Notes: generated from the letters alone by a model not told the origin. Shown: positions 37,343 to 46,820, numbered from the stretch's first letter. The stretch is DNA of 64,000 bases from Nguyenibacter vanlangensis (GCF_038719015.1 NZ_CP152276.1:1126001-1190000), one strand, 5' to 3'. Program-made: numbers and translations.

Positions 37343-38137
37343 TCAGAGACGCAGATGGTCGAGGCGCAGCCGGCCCCTTGGATCGCTGAGCCGTGCGGCG
37401 GTCAGGATCGACGACAGGGTGGCGCCGATCATGTTGCCGCAGACGATCAGGCTCATCAGCACGATCTGGTATTTCGACGCGTCCAGCGGGTTCATGCCCG
37501 CCAGGATCTGGCCGGTCATGATTCCGGGCAGGGTGATGATCCCGGCGGCGGCCATCTGGTTCAGGGTCGGGATCAGCGCCGTGCGGATCGCCTGGCGGAT
37601 CAGGCTGTTCATCGCCTCGGCCCGGGTGGCGCCCAGGATGATGCGCGCCTCGATCGCCATGCGTTCGCGCCCCACGGACGACAGCAGCGTGTTCATCGCG
37701 AGGCTGGTGGCGTTCATCACGTTGCCAAGGAGCAGGCCGGTCATGGGGATGGCGGTCCGGGCGGCGTACCAGGGATGGGGCTGCAGCGCCGTGAGCAGGC
37801 CGACCAGCACCACGATGCCGGTGCCGATCACCGTGCTGGCGCCGCCGATGCCGAAATGCCAGGCCGGGGCCAGGCGCACCGCCTGGCGCGACCCGACCTC
37901 GTAGGACGCGGCGGCGAACATGACGAGCAGGACCGACAGGGTCAGCCATACCGAGGCGCGTCCGAAGACGAACAGCAGCACGCTGCCCGTCAGGATCAGT
38001 TGCGCCGCCATGCGCACCGCCGCGATCGTCAGCGTGCGCTGGATACCCAGCGACAGGACGATCGACAGGATCGCGCACAGCGCGATCAGGCCGCCCGCCA
38101 GCAGCAGGTCGCCGGTCGTCAGCAGAATGGGGGTCAC
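37343..38137 (-). CDS. fetB: FetB-type (UPF0014) metal exporter permease
   Basis: A 264-residue inner-membrane permease with about seven hydrophobic segments. Family blocks include RTLTIAAVRMAAQLILTG at the start, PMTGLLLGNVMNATSLAMN in the middle and GIITLPGIMTGQILAGMNPL near the end. In E. coli the FetAB pair exports iron and protects from oxidative stress. The GTG start overlaps the fetA stop as GTGA, so translation is coupled. Confidence 0.88.
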   Translation of the reverse strand: MTPILLTTGDLLLAGGLIALCAILSIVLSLGIQRTLTIAAVRMAAQLILTGSVLLFVFGRASVWLTLSVLLVMFAAASYEVGSRQAVRLAPAWHFGIGGASTVIGTGIVVLVGLLTALQPHPWYAARTAIPMTGLLLGNVMNATSLAMNTLLSSVGRERMAIEARIILGATRAEAMNSLIRQAIRTALIPTLNQMAAAGIITLPGIMTGQILAGMNPLDASKYQIVLMSLIVCGNMIGATLSSILTAARLSDPRGRLRLDHLRL

Positions 38138-38766
38138 GCGGCGCGCGCTCCGGAGAAGCGCCCCTGTTCCATGTGATGCCGGCGGTCGGCCATGCGGTCG
38201 GCCTGCGCGGGATCGTGCGAAACCAGGATGATGACGGCACCCTTGTCCTTCTCGGCGCGCAGCAGGGATTCGACCTTGGCGGTCGTGGCCTCGTCGAGGG
38301 CCGAGCAGGGTTCGTCGAGCAACAGGACCTGCGGCTGCAGGCGCAGGCCGCGCACCAGCGCCAGGCGCTGGCGCTCGCCGGTCGACAGGCGGTGTACCGG
38401 GTCCCGCAGCAGGCCGTCGCGCAGGCCGGTCCGGGCCATCAGCGCCCGCGTCGCGGCGTCGTCGGGCATGTGGTCGAGGACGGAGTCGGACCACCATCCG
38501 GGCTCGGCCGGCAGGTACTGCACCTGCCGCCGCCAGCGATGCGCCGGCATTGCCGCGCAGGACCGGCCGTCCAGCATCGCGTCGCCCCCGTGCGGATCGA
38601 GATCGGCGATCATGCGCAGCAGCACCGACTTGCCGGTGCCGGACATGCCGGTAATGACCAGGCATTCGCCGCGCGGCACGTCGAAATTGAACGGTCCGGC
38701 AAAAGGGCTGCCGAGACCGCGCACGGACAGGCCGTGGGAGAGTGCGGAAGGAGACGGGTCGGGCAC
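38134..38766 (-). CDS. fetA: FetA-type ABC transporter ATPase
   Basis: The ATPase for the FetB permease, about 210 residues. It has Walker A GMSGTGKS, signature LSTGERQRLALVRGL, Walker B VLLLDEPCSALD and the switch His in LVSHD. The Q-loop segment QVQYLPAEPGWWSDSVLDHM matches FetA (YbbL). Start is a GTG at 38766, chosen because similarity begins only there; the frame stays open further upstream, but that part looks non-coding. The 5' untranslated region to the divergent MurR-type gene is about 290 bp with no recognised operator. Confidence 0.85.
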   Translation of the reverse strand: MPDPSPSALSHGLSVRGLGSPFAGPFNFDVPRGECLVITGMSGTGKSVLLRMIADLDPHGGDAMLDGRSCAAMPAHRWRRQVQYLPAEPGWWSDSVLDHMPDDAATRALMARTGLRDGLLRDPVHRLSTGERQRLALVRGLRLQPQVLLLDEPCSALDEATTAKVESLLRAEKDKGAVIILVSHDPAQADRMADRRHHMEQGRFSGARAA

Positions 38767-39059
38767 GCTGCTGCAACCATTCCGATGTTCGGGGGGAAGA
38801 GAACGGCGAAGACGGGGGCTTGAATGGATGGCGTCAGGATTCCGGGTAGACGAAAAGATGCCTGGCGTCGAATTCCAGCGAGGCGTGCGCGGGTGGAATC
38901 TCGTGGTCGAGGCTATGCACCGACCAGCCCAGATGCGGCAGGCGTCACAGGGTCCGCCATCGTCGGGCCTCGCATGTGGCATATGCTACAGAATGAAGTT
39001 CTTATGAACCATGGCCATGCCGCGGAGCAGGTCTGGTATGTTTTCTAAATTGCATTTTA

Positions 39060-39926
39060 GTGCGGGGGATTATCTTGGAACGGGATCCGATCGTTGAGAG
39101 CCTGCATCCCGATTCGGGCCTGTCCGCGACCGCCCGCCGCATCGCGCAGTTCATTCATGCCAATCGCGCGCTGACCCTGGCCAGTTCGGCCGCCGACCTG
39201 GCGCAACGCCTGGATACGTCGGATGCCACGATCATCCGTTCGATCCAGGCCATGGGTTTCGAGAGCCTGGCGGAGATGCGCCAGACGCTGGTCGCCAGCC
39301 TGAGCCCGGCGAGCAACCCGGCCACGGCGCTGACCCGGACGATCCGGGATATCGGTTCGGACCTTCCCGACGCCATCGGCGCGATCCTGGGCACCCATGT
39401 CGAGATGATCGCGGCCTTGCAGAATCCGGCGGCGCAGGAGCGCATCGTCAACGCGGTGCGCTGCCTCTATCCTGCCCGGCGGGTGGCGATTTTCGGGATC
39501 GGTCCCTCGACCGGTCTGGCCGATTACCTGTGCCGGGTGCTGAACCGAAACGGCCGCAGCAGCTTCGTCATCGGCACGACCGGGCGGGCCTTTGCCGATG
39601 ACCTGGTCAGCCTGCGTGAGGGAGACGGGCTGGTGGTCATGGCCTATGGCACGCTCTACCGGGAAATCGCGGTCCTGTTTCAGGAAGCGTCGCGCCTGGG
39701 CCTGCCGACCGTTCTGGTGACCGACCGCATTCAAGCGGAGAATGTGCCCCCGGGCACGGCGATCGTTTCGGCCATGCGGGGCAGAGAGGAACATATCGCC
39801 CTGCATTCCGCCACCGTCGCGATCCTGGAGAGCATTGCGTTCGGCCTGTCGGTTGCCGATCGCGAGCAGACCGTCGACGCGCTCGACCGGCTGAACCGGT
39901 TCCGCAGCCGGATCGAATATTTTTAG
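39060..39926 (+). CDS. RpiR/MurR family regulator with SIS domain
   Basis: A 288-residue transcription regulator. Residues about 15-85 are the HTH_6 helix-turn-helix (SATARRIAQFIHANRALTLA, then LDTSDATIIRSIQAMGFESL). Residues about 120-270 form a sugar-phosphate-binding SIS domain (RRVAIFGIGPSTGLADYLCR, later DGLVVMAYGTLYREIAVLF). GTG 39060 is the longest start, but TTG 39075 has GGGGGA five bases before it and may be the true one. Its stop codon is the first three bases of a two-hairpin repeat. No sugar-phosphate genes are next to it, so its target is unclear. Confidence 0.85.
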   Translation: MRGIILERDPIVESLHPDSGLSATARRIAQFIHANRALTLASSAADLAQRLDTSDATIIRSIQAMGFESLAEMRQTLVASLSPASNPATALTRTIRDIGSDLPDAIGAILGTHVEMIAALQNPAAQERIVNAVRCLYPARRVAIFGIGPSTGLADYLCRVLNRNGRSSFVIGTTGRAFADDLVSLREGDGLVVMAYGTLYREIAVLFQEASRLGLPTVLVTDRIQAENVPPGTAIVSAMRGREEHIALHSATVAILESIAFGLSVADREQTVDALDRLNRFRSRIEYF

Positions 39927-40030
39927 AGCATTTCCACTGAACCAATGTTCAGTGGAAATGCTCTAAGTTATTATTTTATCGGGCGCCTTCACCCGTTCAA
40001 GCGAGTCCGTTTGAACGGGATCTGCTCTGG
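39924..40030. repeat. 107-bp two-hairpin interspersed repeat, full copy
   Basis: The first hairpin has a 19-bp perfect stem beginning TAGAGCATTTCCACTGAAC with loop CAAT. A linker GTTATTATTTTATCGGG follows. The second hairpin has arms CCCGTTCAA and TTGAACGGG, and the unit ends TGCTCT. The same layout and length occur at 62541-62648. The design resembles short dispersed repeats common in alphaproteobacterial genomes. Confidence 0.8.
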
Positions 40031-40559
40031 AATGGCGGAGTATTTTCCCCTGACGCCCGACCATACCCAGGGCCCTGGTGCGCCCGGGATATGGTCATTC
40101 AGGATCGAGGCCGTTCGGAACTGGCCGTTCAGGACTCGCCGGATGGCCGGCCGGCGCCCGGCGCGCCCAATGGCACGGTTTCGAAACACAAGGAATCCGC
40201 GACCGGCGGATAGCCGCGGGACGAGACGGACTGGCCCTGATGCTGGACCGAAGGCGAGCGATCAGGCTTTACGCTTTCATCTGGCTGCATGGCTGGATCC
40301 TCCCGAGAGAACATCGGTGTCAACCCGAGTCAGCTACGGAAGTTCCATCGATCGTTACGATTCTTTTTCTTTTATTGCGCGCGACCGGCCTGGGCATCGT
40401 GCCCGCAAGGTGGCGGAGCGCGGCGAACCATGTCCCGGCCCATGTCCCGGCCAATGTTCCAGCCCCTTGTTCCGACCTGGGGGCCATCAATGTTTGTTCA
40501 TTTCTGGAACACGGCGTCATGAGACCCCGGGCGTGTCCAGCACCCCCGGGGACGAGCGG
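40031..40559. other. intergenic stretch with 12-bp tandem repeats, no supported gene
   Basis: Nothing recognisable is encoded. From 40429 to 40476 is a run of four related 12-bp units (CATGTCCCGGCC twice, then degenerate copies). Near 40530 CCCCGGG and CCCGGGG can pair and may end transcription of the RidA operon from the right. Confidence 0.5.
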
Positions 40560-41066
40560 TCAGTGGGCGCGAACGGCCGTGACTTCGATTTCAGCCAGCC
40601 ATCCGGGATTGGCCAGGTGGGCCACTTCGAAGGCGGATCGCGTCGGCAGCTTGGGCTGCTGCGCCGTTCCGAAGAATTCGGTATAAGCTTTCATCATCCC
40701 GGGGAAGTCGATCTTGCCCAGCTTGGGATCGGCGACCATGTAGATATGCATCTGCACGACGTCGCCCATCGTCAGCTTCAGCTTCGCCAGTTCGGCCTGA
40801 ATCCGGGTCAGGGCGCCGCGCACTTGCGTCTCGGTATCGCCATAGGCCGCCAGCGTCATCGGCTTCGCGGTCTTGTCGATCGCGGGCGCGCCGATGCCGC
40901 TGAGATAGATCGTGCTGGCGCCCGGCGGCACCTCGATCGCCGTGGCGATCGGAAAATGGCTGGCCGGATCGGTATGGCGCACCACGTCCGCCGCCCGGGC
41001 CGCCGAAGCCGTGCCGCACGCCAGGGCGGCCGCCAGGGCCAGCCCTGCAAACTTGTTCATCGTCAT
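40560..41066 (-). CDS. exported RidA family protein
   Basis: A RidA/YjgF-type protein of 168 residues that carries a Sec signal peptide (MNKFAGLALAAALACGTASA, then ARA). RidA proteins hydrolyse imine or enamine intermediates to ketoacids and ammonia; most are cytosolic, so the signal peptide is notable. The mature part shows IYLSGIGAPAIDK, the VRGALTRIQAELAKLKLTMG helix, VQMHIYMVAD, and the PTRSAFEVAHLANPGWLAEI segment with the substrate-binding Arg. ATG 41066 or 41060 may be used. The gene is five bases after the cytochrome gene and forms an operon with it and the FAD oxidase. Confidence 0.88.
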   Translation of the reverse strand: MTMNKFAGLALAAALACGTASAARAADVVRHTDPASHFPIATAIEVPPGASTIYLSGIGAPAIDKTAKPMTLAAYGDTETQVRGALTRIQAELAKLKLTMGDVVQMHIYMVADPKLGKIDFPGMMKAYTEFFGTAQQPKLPTRSAFEVAHLANPGWLAEIEVTAVRAH

Positions 41067-41071
41067 CTGAA

Positions 41072-41491
41072 TCAATCCTGTTCGGGGGTAATGACCGGGC
41101 GCTGGGACGCGACGTCGGCCGGCTTGACCATATCGGTGTAGTGATTGCCGAAATTGGTGCGGACGTAGTTCACGACGTCGGCCACCTGCCTGTCGTTCAG
41201 CAGCCCGGAAAACCACGGCATGCCGCCGAAGCCGTTGAGCACGACATAGACGGGGTAGTCGCCGCTGGCGAGCTTGGGATTCCCGGCCAGGGCGGGGAAC
41301 CGCGCGCCCGACCCCATGGCGCCCTTGCCGTCAGGCATATGGCAGCCCTGGCACACATGCTGGTAGACCGCCGCGCCGTTATTCAGGGGCTGCATCTTCC
41401 CCACGACGGCGCTGGCGCTGTCGGCGCGGGCCTGGGTGGCGAGACATGTCGCGGCCGCGAGACCGGCCATGAGGAAAAAGGTGGAACGCAT
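41072..41491 (-). CDS. periplasmic monohaem cytochrome c
   Basis: A 139-residue class I cytochrome c with a signal peptide (STFFLMAGLAAATCLATQAR, then AD). The haem motif is CQGCH in YQHVCQGCHMPDGKGAMGSG. The axial Met is probably in GFGGMPWFSG. The end DRQVADVVNYVRTNFGNHY is the usual C-terminal helix. The start forms a TGATG junction with the stop of the FAD oxidase gene. It probably takes electrons from that enzyme and passes them to the respiratory chain. Confidence 0.92.
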   Translation of the reverse strand: MRSTFFLMAGLAAATCLATQARADSASAVVGKMQPLNNGAAVYQHVCQGCHMPDGKGAMGSGARFPALAGNPKLASGDYPVYVVLNGFGGMPWFSGLLNDRQVADVVNYVRTNFGNHYTDMVKPADVASQRPVITPEQD

Positions 41492-43092
41492 CAGGCAGCT
41501 CCCAGCGCACGTTCGTGCAGGCGGGTAATGGCATCCAGCGACGACAGGATCGCACCTTCCTGCCAGCAGCCGATATACGAGGCGTGCTCGCCCGCCAGCA
41601 CGATGCGGTTGTCCATCGCGCACAGCGTCTTGTAATGGGTCTTGCGCGATTGCTCGGACCACATGGAACAGCATCCCAGCGTCCAGGGCATGCGGCTCCA
41701 GGCCAGGGCGACGCCGCCGCGGAATTCCTTGCGGTAGTTGGGATGGATCACCTGTCCCTGCGCCAGGCCGTGCTCGATCCGCTCGGCCGGGCTCATGCCC
41801 GCGAAATCATAGGCCGCCGGGCCGAACATGTAGCCGCCGAGCAGGACCGCCGGTCCCTTGGAGAAATAGCCGTGGCTCGGGTACGAGATCTGGCTGATCG
41901 GCTGGTCGGTGAAGCTGATGCCGCCGTAGATCTGATCGTCTTCCTCCCAGAACCGGCGGTTGAATTCCAGCCCCAGCTTGACCGACGACGCATAGGGAAC
42001 CGCCGCGATCGCGGCCTTGAGCGGGCCGCTGACCTGCACGTCGAGCTGCGAGAGCACCGACAGCGGGATGGTGCAGACGCAGTAATCCGCCTGGGCCTGA
42101 CGTACGGCGCCGCCATGCGCCATATCGTTATAGGTCACCGTCACGCCGCGATCGTTCTGATGGATCGACGACACCTTGCAGTTCAGCGTGATCAGGTCAT
42201 GCACCTGGCGGGTAAATGCCTTGCCGATCTGGTCCATGCCGCCGACGGGCTGGAACATGGTCGTCTGCATGTCCAGCCGCTCATGAAAGGCCATCCACTG
42301 CCACAGGCCGGAGCGCATGACGTCGTCGCGCGCGAACAGGTCCGAGGGAATCGGCGCGCCGTTGACGCCGCCGCCCTGGGACTTGGCAAAGCCGCGGCGC
42401 AGGGAACTGATCGCGCCCTTGCGGTATGATCCGTCGGGCTCCAGCCCGCCCCAGCCGCGCAGCGCCGCCGCGACATGGGCGCGTTCGTCGCCGGACATCA
42501 CGTCGTCCAGCTTGTGCTGGTCGATCGCCTTGGACAGCAATTCGGCGGTGAAGCCCGTGAAGTCGGACGCATAGTCGCGATAGCGCACCGGCTTGCCGCC
42601 GAAGACCTGCGAGGAATGCAGCCAGGAATTGTGGTTCAGCTCGATGAACGGTTCCAGGTCGACGCCGAACGCCTTGCAGTAATGCAGCAGCCCCTGATGA
42701 TGATAAGGGATGCGCCACGGGCCGGGATTGATGTAGTTGCCCGACGCGAACTGCACCTTCTGGGTTGCGCCGCCCAGCTCGGTCAGCGTGTCGCCGCCGC
42801 GGAGCGAGATGTTGCGGCCGCCGCTGCGGCTCTGGAATTCCAGGACCTGGACCTGATAGCCGGCCTTGCGCAGCTCATAGGCCGCGAGCATTCCGGCCAG
42901 ACCGGCGCCCAGCACCAGCACCTTCGTGCCGTGCTTCGCCCCGCTCAGGGCCGGGGGGCCGGAAAAATCGGTGCCCGCCGCGTGTCCCAGGCTGGTCATG
43001 GCCTGGTAGAGGGCGGCGCTTCCCCCCAAGATCCCGATTCGGGTCAGCATCTGGCGGCGCGTGGCCGCCGGACGCCGAAAAGCATTTGTCAT
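41491..43092 (-). CDS. FAD-dependent amine/amino-acid oxidase with Tat signal
   Basis: A 533-residue flavin amine oxidase. A twin-arginine signal (TRRQMLTRIGILGG) at the start indicates export in folded form. The FAD motif is VLVLGAGLAGMLAAYELRKA, followed by VLEFQSRSGGRN, the GG-motif of the monoamine/L-amino-acid oxidase group. The C-terminal FAD block is RIVLAGEHASYIGCWQEGAI. Start ATG 43092 has GGGGA six bases upstream and places the Tat motif near the N-terminus. Two genes follow with tight coupling, a cytochrome c and an exported RidA. Electron transfer to the cytochrome, rather than to oxygen, is the likely use. The substrate is unknown. Confidence 0.88.
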   Translation of the reverse strand: MTNAFRRPAATRRQMLTRIGILGGSAALYQAMTSLGHAAGTDFSGPPALSGAKHGTKVLVLGAGLAGMLAAYELRKAGYQVQVLEFQSRSGGRNISLRGGDTLTELGGATQKVQFASGNYINPGPWRIPYHHQGLLHYCKAFGVDLEPFIELNHNSWLHSSQVFGGKPVRYRDYASDFTGFTAELLSKAIDQHKLDDVMSGDERAHVAAALRGWGGLEPDGSYRKGAISSLRRGFAKSQGGGVNGAPIPSDLFARDDVMRSGLWQWMAFHERLDMQTTMFQPVGGMDQIGKAFTRQVHDLITLNCKVSSIHQNDRGVTVTYNDMAHGGAVRQAQADYCVCTIPLSVLSQLDVQVSGPLKAAIAAVPYASSVKLGLEFNRRFWEEDDQIYGGISFTDQPISQISYPSHGYFSKGPAVLLGGYMFGPAAYDFAGMSPAERIEHGLAQGQVIHPNYRKEFRGGVALAWSRMPWTLGCCSMWSEQSRKTHYKTLCAMDNRIVLAGEHASYIGCWQEGAILSSLDAITRLHERALGAA

Positions 43093-43380
43093 CAAGCTTC
43101 CCCAGAAAGACATCACAGAAACATGATCGGGCCCGACGAACGAAGCCGCGCCACGGGGGAGCATAGTTACAGGTTTCCATTGCGCTTGGGCAATCGTCGG
43201 ATTTTCCCATCGTAACGGTTTTTCTCCGGCCCATGTCGGGAGGGGGCCCGTCTTGAGCGAAAAAGCGGGCCGGGAAACCGCGATTCGGTCCGATCGCCCC
43301 GTATCGCACGGCGTATTGCACTGTTACCGATCCGCAACAGGCGGGCGGAAATATCTCGCTTGCGAATGAATCTGGCGCGA

Positions 43381-43842
43381 TCAGGTCGCCCGGCTGCCGG
43401 GGGCCTCGTCACTGGTAATATAATGTTGCAACGAGGTTATCCTGGCCGCCGCCTCGTCGAGGCGGAACTTGACCAGGTCTCCGATACTGACCAGGCCGAC
43501 GATTGCGCCGCCCTCGAGCACCGGGACATGCCGGGTGCGGCAATCGGTCATGCGACGTGCCACGATGGCGATATCGTCGTCCAACGCCGCGACCGGCACG
43601 TTGCGCATCATGACGTCGCGGGCCAGAAGGTGGCCGAAATCGGCCTCCTGCCGTGTCAGAACGGTCACCAGCGTCCGTTCCGACACCAGCCCCTGCAGGG
43701 TGCCGGCCCGGTCCGTCACCGGGACGCCGCCGATATGCCGCGTACTGAGCAGGCGGGCGATCTCGTCCACCGGGGTCTCTTCCGGCACGGTCTCGACGTG
43801 ATGGCCCTTGCGATCCAGCACCTGCAGAACGGACGTGGTCAT
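43381..43842 (-). CDS. CBS-domain pair protein
   Basis: A 153-residue protein made of two CBS domains, about residues 10-70 and 78-140. Motifs include PVDEIARLLSTRHIGGVPVT, VSERTLVTVL and VPVLEGGAIVGLVSIGDLVK. Such stand-alone pairs bind adenosine nucleotides and act as energy sensors for other proteins; the partner is not known. AAGGAGG lies seven bases before the ATG. It sits just after nuoN and may be read from the same transcript. Confidence 0.88.
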   Translation of the reverse strand: MTTSVLQVLDRKGHHVETVPEETPVDEIARLLSTRHIGGVPVTDRAGTLQGLVSERTLVTVLTRQEADFGHLLARDVMMRNVPVAALDDDIAIVARRMTDCRTRHVPVLEGGAIVGLVSIGDLVKFRLDEAAARITSLQHYITSDEAPGSRAT

Positions 43843-43896
43843 TTCTGCGCCTCCTTCCCGCGCCGGGTGACAGGCCCGTCAGATTGGGCGTGCGGC

Positions 43897-45351
43897 CTAG
43901 CGGGGAAAGGGGGCCGGCGCGGGAGAGGCGCCAAGCGCATACAGAAAAGCGTGAGGCCGTGCGGTCATGCCGGCCACCAGGCCGCCGCTCCATCGCACCA
44001 GAGGTCCGGGCAGCAGGCCCAGCAGGATCACCACGACGGCCAGCAGCGCCGCCGGACCGGGGGACGACGGCGCCCCTTCCCTGCCGGTCGCGGCCGCGTC
44101 GGCGGGGGTGGGCGCCATCATCGTCCGCGCGACATTCAGGTAGTAGTAGAGCCCGATCACGCTTCCGACGATCACGGCCGCCGACAGGACGATGCGATCG
44201 GCCGACATCGCAGCCGTCAGGATATAGGCCTTGGCGAAGAAGCCGGCGACCGGGGGGATGCCCGCCAGCGACAGCAGCATGACCGACAGGAGGCAGGCGA
44301 CGGCGGGGCGGCGTTGGAACATGCCGCGCCAGGCGTCCAGTTCGGCCTCGCCGCCGGCCATGCCGAGCGCGGCGAAGGCGCCCAGCGTGGCCGCAGAATA
44401 GACCGCCAGGTAGAAGGCCGCGCTGCCCGCCCCGAGGGTGTCGGCCGCCAGCAGCGGCACCAGCAGGTAGCCGATATGGGCGATGGACGAGCCGGCCAGC
44501 AGCCGTTTCAGATTCGTCTGGCGCAGCGCCAGGAGGTTGCCGCCCAGCATGCTGAGCACCGCCAGGGTCGACAGTTCGGGAGACAATGCCCCCATCCCGC
44601 CCGCGACATAATGGACCAGGGCGACGAACAGCGCGATCTTCGACAGGACCGCGACGAATGCCGCGACGGGCACGGCGGCGCCTTCGACCACGTCCGCCAG
44701 CCAGAGATGGAACGGCACGACCGACAATTTGAAGAACAGGCCGGTCAGGACCATGATCGCCGCCGCCGCGCCCAGCATGCCGCCAGGGCCAGCCGGGGCG
44801 GCGAATGTCAGCTTGCCCCCCAGCAGATAGGACAGCGCCAGCCCGAAAAGCAGGATTGCGGACGAAACGGCCGACAGGATGAGATATTTCATCGCGGCCT
44901 CGGCGGCCTCGGGCCGGGTCGCGCGGTAGGCCACCAGGCCGGGGAGCGACAGGCTGAGCGTTTCCAGCCCCAGGAAGAGCGCGATCGCGTGGGCGCTGGC
45001 GGCCACCGTGACCGCGCCGAGCGTGCCGAGCAGCAACAGCATGTGGCCTTCGGCCCCGCCGGCGCCGTCCAGGCGGCGCCATGCCATGGCCAGTACGGTG
45101 CCGGCCGCCAGCAGGATCAGCCCGCTTCCGTAGGTGAACCAGCCATCCGCCACGAACAGCACGGCGTCGTTCCCCGCCTGTCCGGCGCCGGCGATGGAGG
45201 AATGCGCCGCCAGGGCGATCAGCGCCAGCGCCAGCGTGACCGCGGCGACGATCGCACTGCCGGCGCGCAGCCACGCCAGGCAGGGCAGCATGACCAGGAT
45301 CCCGGTCCCCAGTACCAGCAACGGCAGGGGAATGGGGGGAAAGAGGCTCAT
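43897..45351 (-). CDS. nuoN: NADH-quinone oxidoreductase subunit N
   Basis: Last gene of the complex I operon and a proton-pumping, antiporter-like subunit. The 484-residue protein has about fourteen membrane segments. Key family regions are GLETLSLSLPGLVAY (Glu of the channel), FFKLSVVPFHLWLADVVEGA (Lys and the broken helix) and RLLAGSSIAHIGYLL. ATG 45351 overlaps the nuoM stop as ATGA. Confidence 0.93.
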   Translation of the reverse strand: MSLFPPIPLPLLVLGTGILVMLPCLAWLRAGSAIVAAVTLALALIALAAHSSIAGAGQAGNDAVLFVADGWFTYGSGLILLAAGTVLAMAWRRLDGAGGAEGHMLLLLGTLGAVTVAASAHAIALFLGLETLSLSLPGLVAYRATRPEAAEAAMKYLILSAVSSAILLFGLALSYLLGGKLTFAAPAGPGGMLGAAAAIMVLTGLFFKLSVVPFHLWLADVVEGAAVPVAAFVAVLSKIALFVALVHYVAGGMGALSPELSTLAVLSMLGGNLLALRQTNLKRLLAGSSIAHIGYLLVPLLAADTLGAGSAAFYLAVYSAATLGAFAALGMAGGEAELDAWRGMFQRRPAVACLLSVMLLSLAGIPPVAGFFAKAYILTAAMSADRIVLSAAVIVGSVIGLYYYLNVARTMMAPTPADAAATGREGAPSSPGPAALLAVVVILLGLLPGPLVRWSGGLVAGMTARPHAFLYALGASPAPAPFPR

Positions 45352-46820
45352 GACGCATGCGCCGCCGGCGCGACCGGGCGCGCGGTATCGGCCACGGGTT
45401 GCGGATACAGGCCCAGCGCGATCAGCAGGATGATCGCCCCGCCGAGCACCGCCATGTCCCGTGGCCCGAAATCGTCGATCCGGCGGGCCTCCTGCGTGGC
45501 CAGCGGCCCCATGAAGGCGCGCCCCAGCATCGTCAGGCCGTAGAGTGCCGAAAGGACCAGTCCGGCCGCCGCCAGGCCGGCCAGGAGAGGGCTGACCCGC
45601 CAGGTCGCCAGCAGCACCAGGAATTCGCCCACGAAATTGCCCAGCCCCGGCAGGCCCAGGGAGGCGACGGTAAAGACCAGCCCCATCGCCGAAAGCTGGG
45701 GGATGACGGCCCACAGCCCGCCCATGCTGCGCAGGTCGCGCGTATGGAGCCGGTCCTGCAGCGCGCCGGCGATGGCGAACAGGGCGCCGGTGCTCAGTCC
45801 GTGGGCCAGCATTTGTACCACCGCGCCTTGCAGGCCCAATGCCGAGCCGGAGAACAGGCCCAGCAGGACGAAGCCCATGTGGCTGACGCTGCTATAGGCG
45901 ATCAGCCGTTTCATGTCGTCCTGGGCCAGCGCCAGCACCGCGCCGTACAGGATGCCCGCAACCCCGAGTGCCATGGCGACGGGCGCCAGTTGCGCCGAGG
46001 CGGCCGGGAACAGCAGCAGCACGAAGCGGATCAGGCCGTAGCCGCCGGTCTTGAGCAGCACGCCCGCCAGCAGGACGCTGCCGGCCGTCGGGGCCTGGGT
46101 ATGGGTGTCGGGCAGCCAGACATGCAGCGGCACCACCGGCAGCTTGACCGCGAACGCCGCGAAGAAGCCCAGCGCCAGCAGCAGGCTCAGCCGCGGCGGC
46201 AGCGCGGTGCCCGCGAGCGCGAAATAATCGAAGGTGAGGACGCCGCTCTGCCGGAAATGGGCAATAACCAGCCCGAGGATGGACAGCAGCATCAGCAATC
46301 CGCTGCCCTGGGTGAACAGGAAGAACTTGATCGCCGCGCGGGCCCGGTCTTCGTGCCCCCAGAGGGTGACCAGGATGTAGAGCGGCACCAGCATCAGTTC
46401 CCAGAAGAAGAAGAACAGGAACAGGTCGGTGGCGATGAAGACCCCGTTCACCCCGGCGATGGCGAGCAGCAGGAGCAGGTGGAACAGTCCCGCCTTGTCG
46501 CGGACGTCCCGCGCCGCCGTCACCACGCAGGGATAGGTCAGCACCGCGGTCAGCCACAGCAGGGTCAGCCCCAGCCCGTCCAGGTCGCAGCGCAGGGCGA
46601 TGCCCAGCGCCGGCACCCAGGGGAGGGACAGGTGCAGCAGCCACGGACCCTGTGTCCGCAGGCCGCTCCAGGTGATGACGGCCAGCAGCGCGGTCAGCAG
46701 GATGATCGTGCCGATGCTGACGAACCAGGCCGCGCGCGGCGCCGTGCCCCGCCGGTCGGCCAGCCAGGCGAGCAGGCCGCCGGCGAGCGGCAGCACCACC
46801 AGGGCGGCCAAGGCGATCAT
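45348..46820 (-). CDS. nuoM: NADH-quinone oxidoreductase subunit M
   Basis: Antiporter-like membrane subunit of complex I, 490 residues. Landmark segments are FFFFWELMLVPLYILVTLWG with the proton-channel Glu, AFAVKLPVVPLHVWLPDTHT with the Lys and broken helix, and KRLIAYSSVSHMGFVLLGL. The ATG at 46820 forms an ATGA overlap with nuoL; a start six codons upstream is less likely. Confidence 0.94.
   Translation of the reverse strand: MIALAALVVLPLAGGLLAWLADRRGTAPRAAWFVSIGTIILLTALLAVITWSGLRTQGPWLLHLSLPWVPALGIALRCDLDGLGLTLLWLTAVLTYPCVVTAARDVRDKAGLFHLLLLLAIAGVNGVFIATDLFLFFFFWELMLVPLYILVTLWGHEDRARAAIKFFLFTQGSGLLMLLSILGLVIAHFRQSGVLTFDYFALAGTALPPRLSLLLALGFFAAFAVKLPVVPLHVWLPDTHTQAPTAGSVLLAGVLLKTGGYGLIRFVLLLFPAASAQLAPVAMALGVAGILYGAVLALAQDDMKRLIAYSSVSHMGFVLLGLFSGSALGLQGAVVQMLAHGLSTGALFAIAGALQDRLHTRDLRSMGGLWAVIPQLSAMGLVFTVASLGLPGLGNFVGEFLVLLATWRVSPLLAGLAAAGLVLSALYGLTMLGRAFMGPLATQEARRIDDFGPRDMAVLGGAIILLIALGLYPQPVADTARPVAPAAHAS

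Noticed and set aside
40078..40686. Possible 200-codon gene between the MurR-type gene and ridA
   Set aside because: No recognisable domain, overlaps the start of the 3' end of ridA on the other strand and contains the 12-bp repeats; left as intergenic.
43360..45543. Open frame of about 730 codons on the plus strand opposite nuoN and the CBS gene
   Set aside because: Low-complexity Gln/Arg/Gly composition and full overlap with recognised minus-strand genes.
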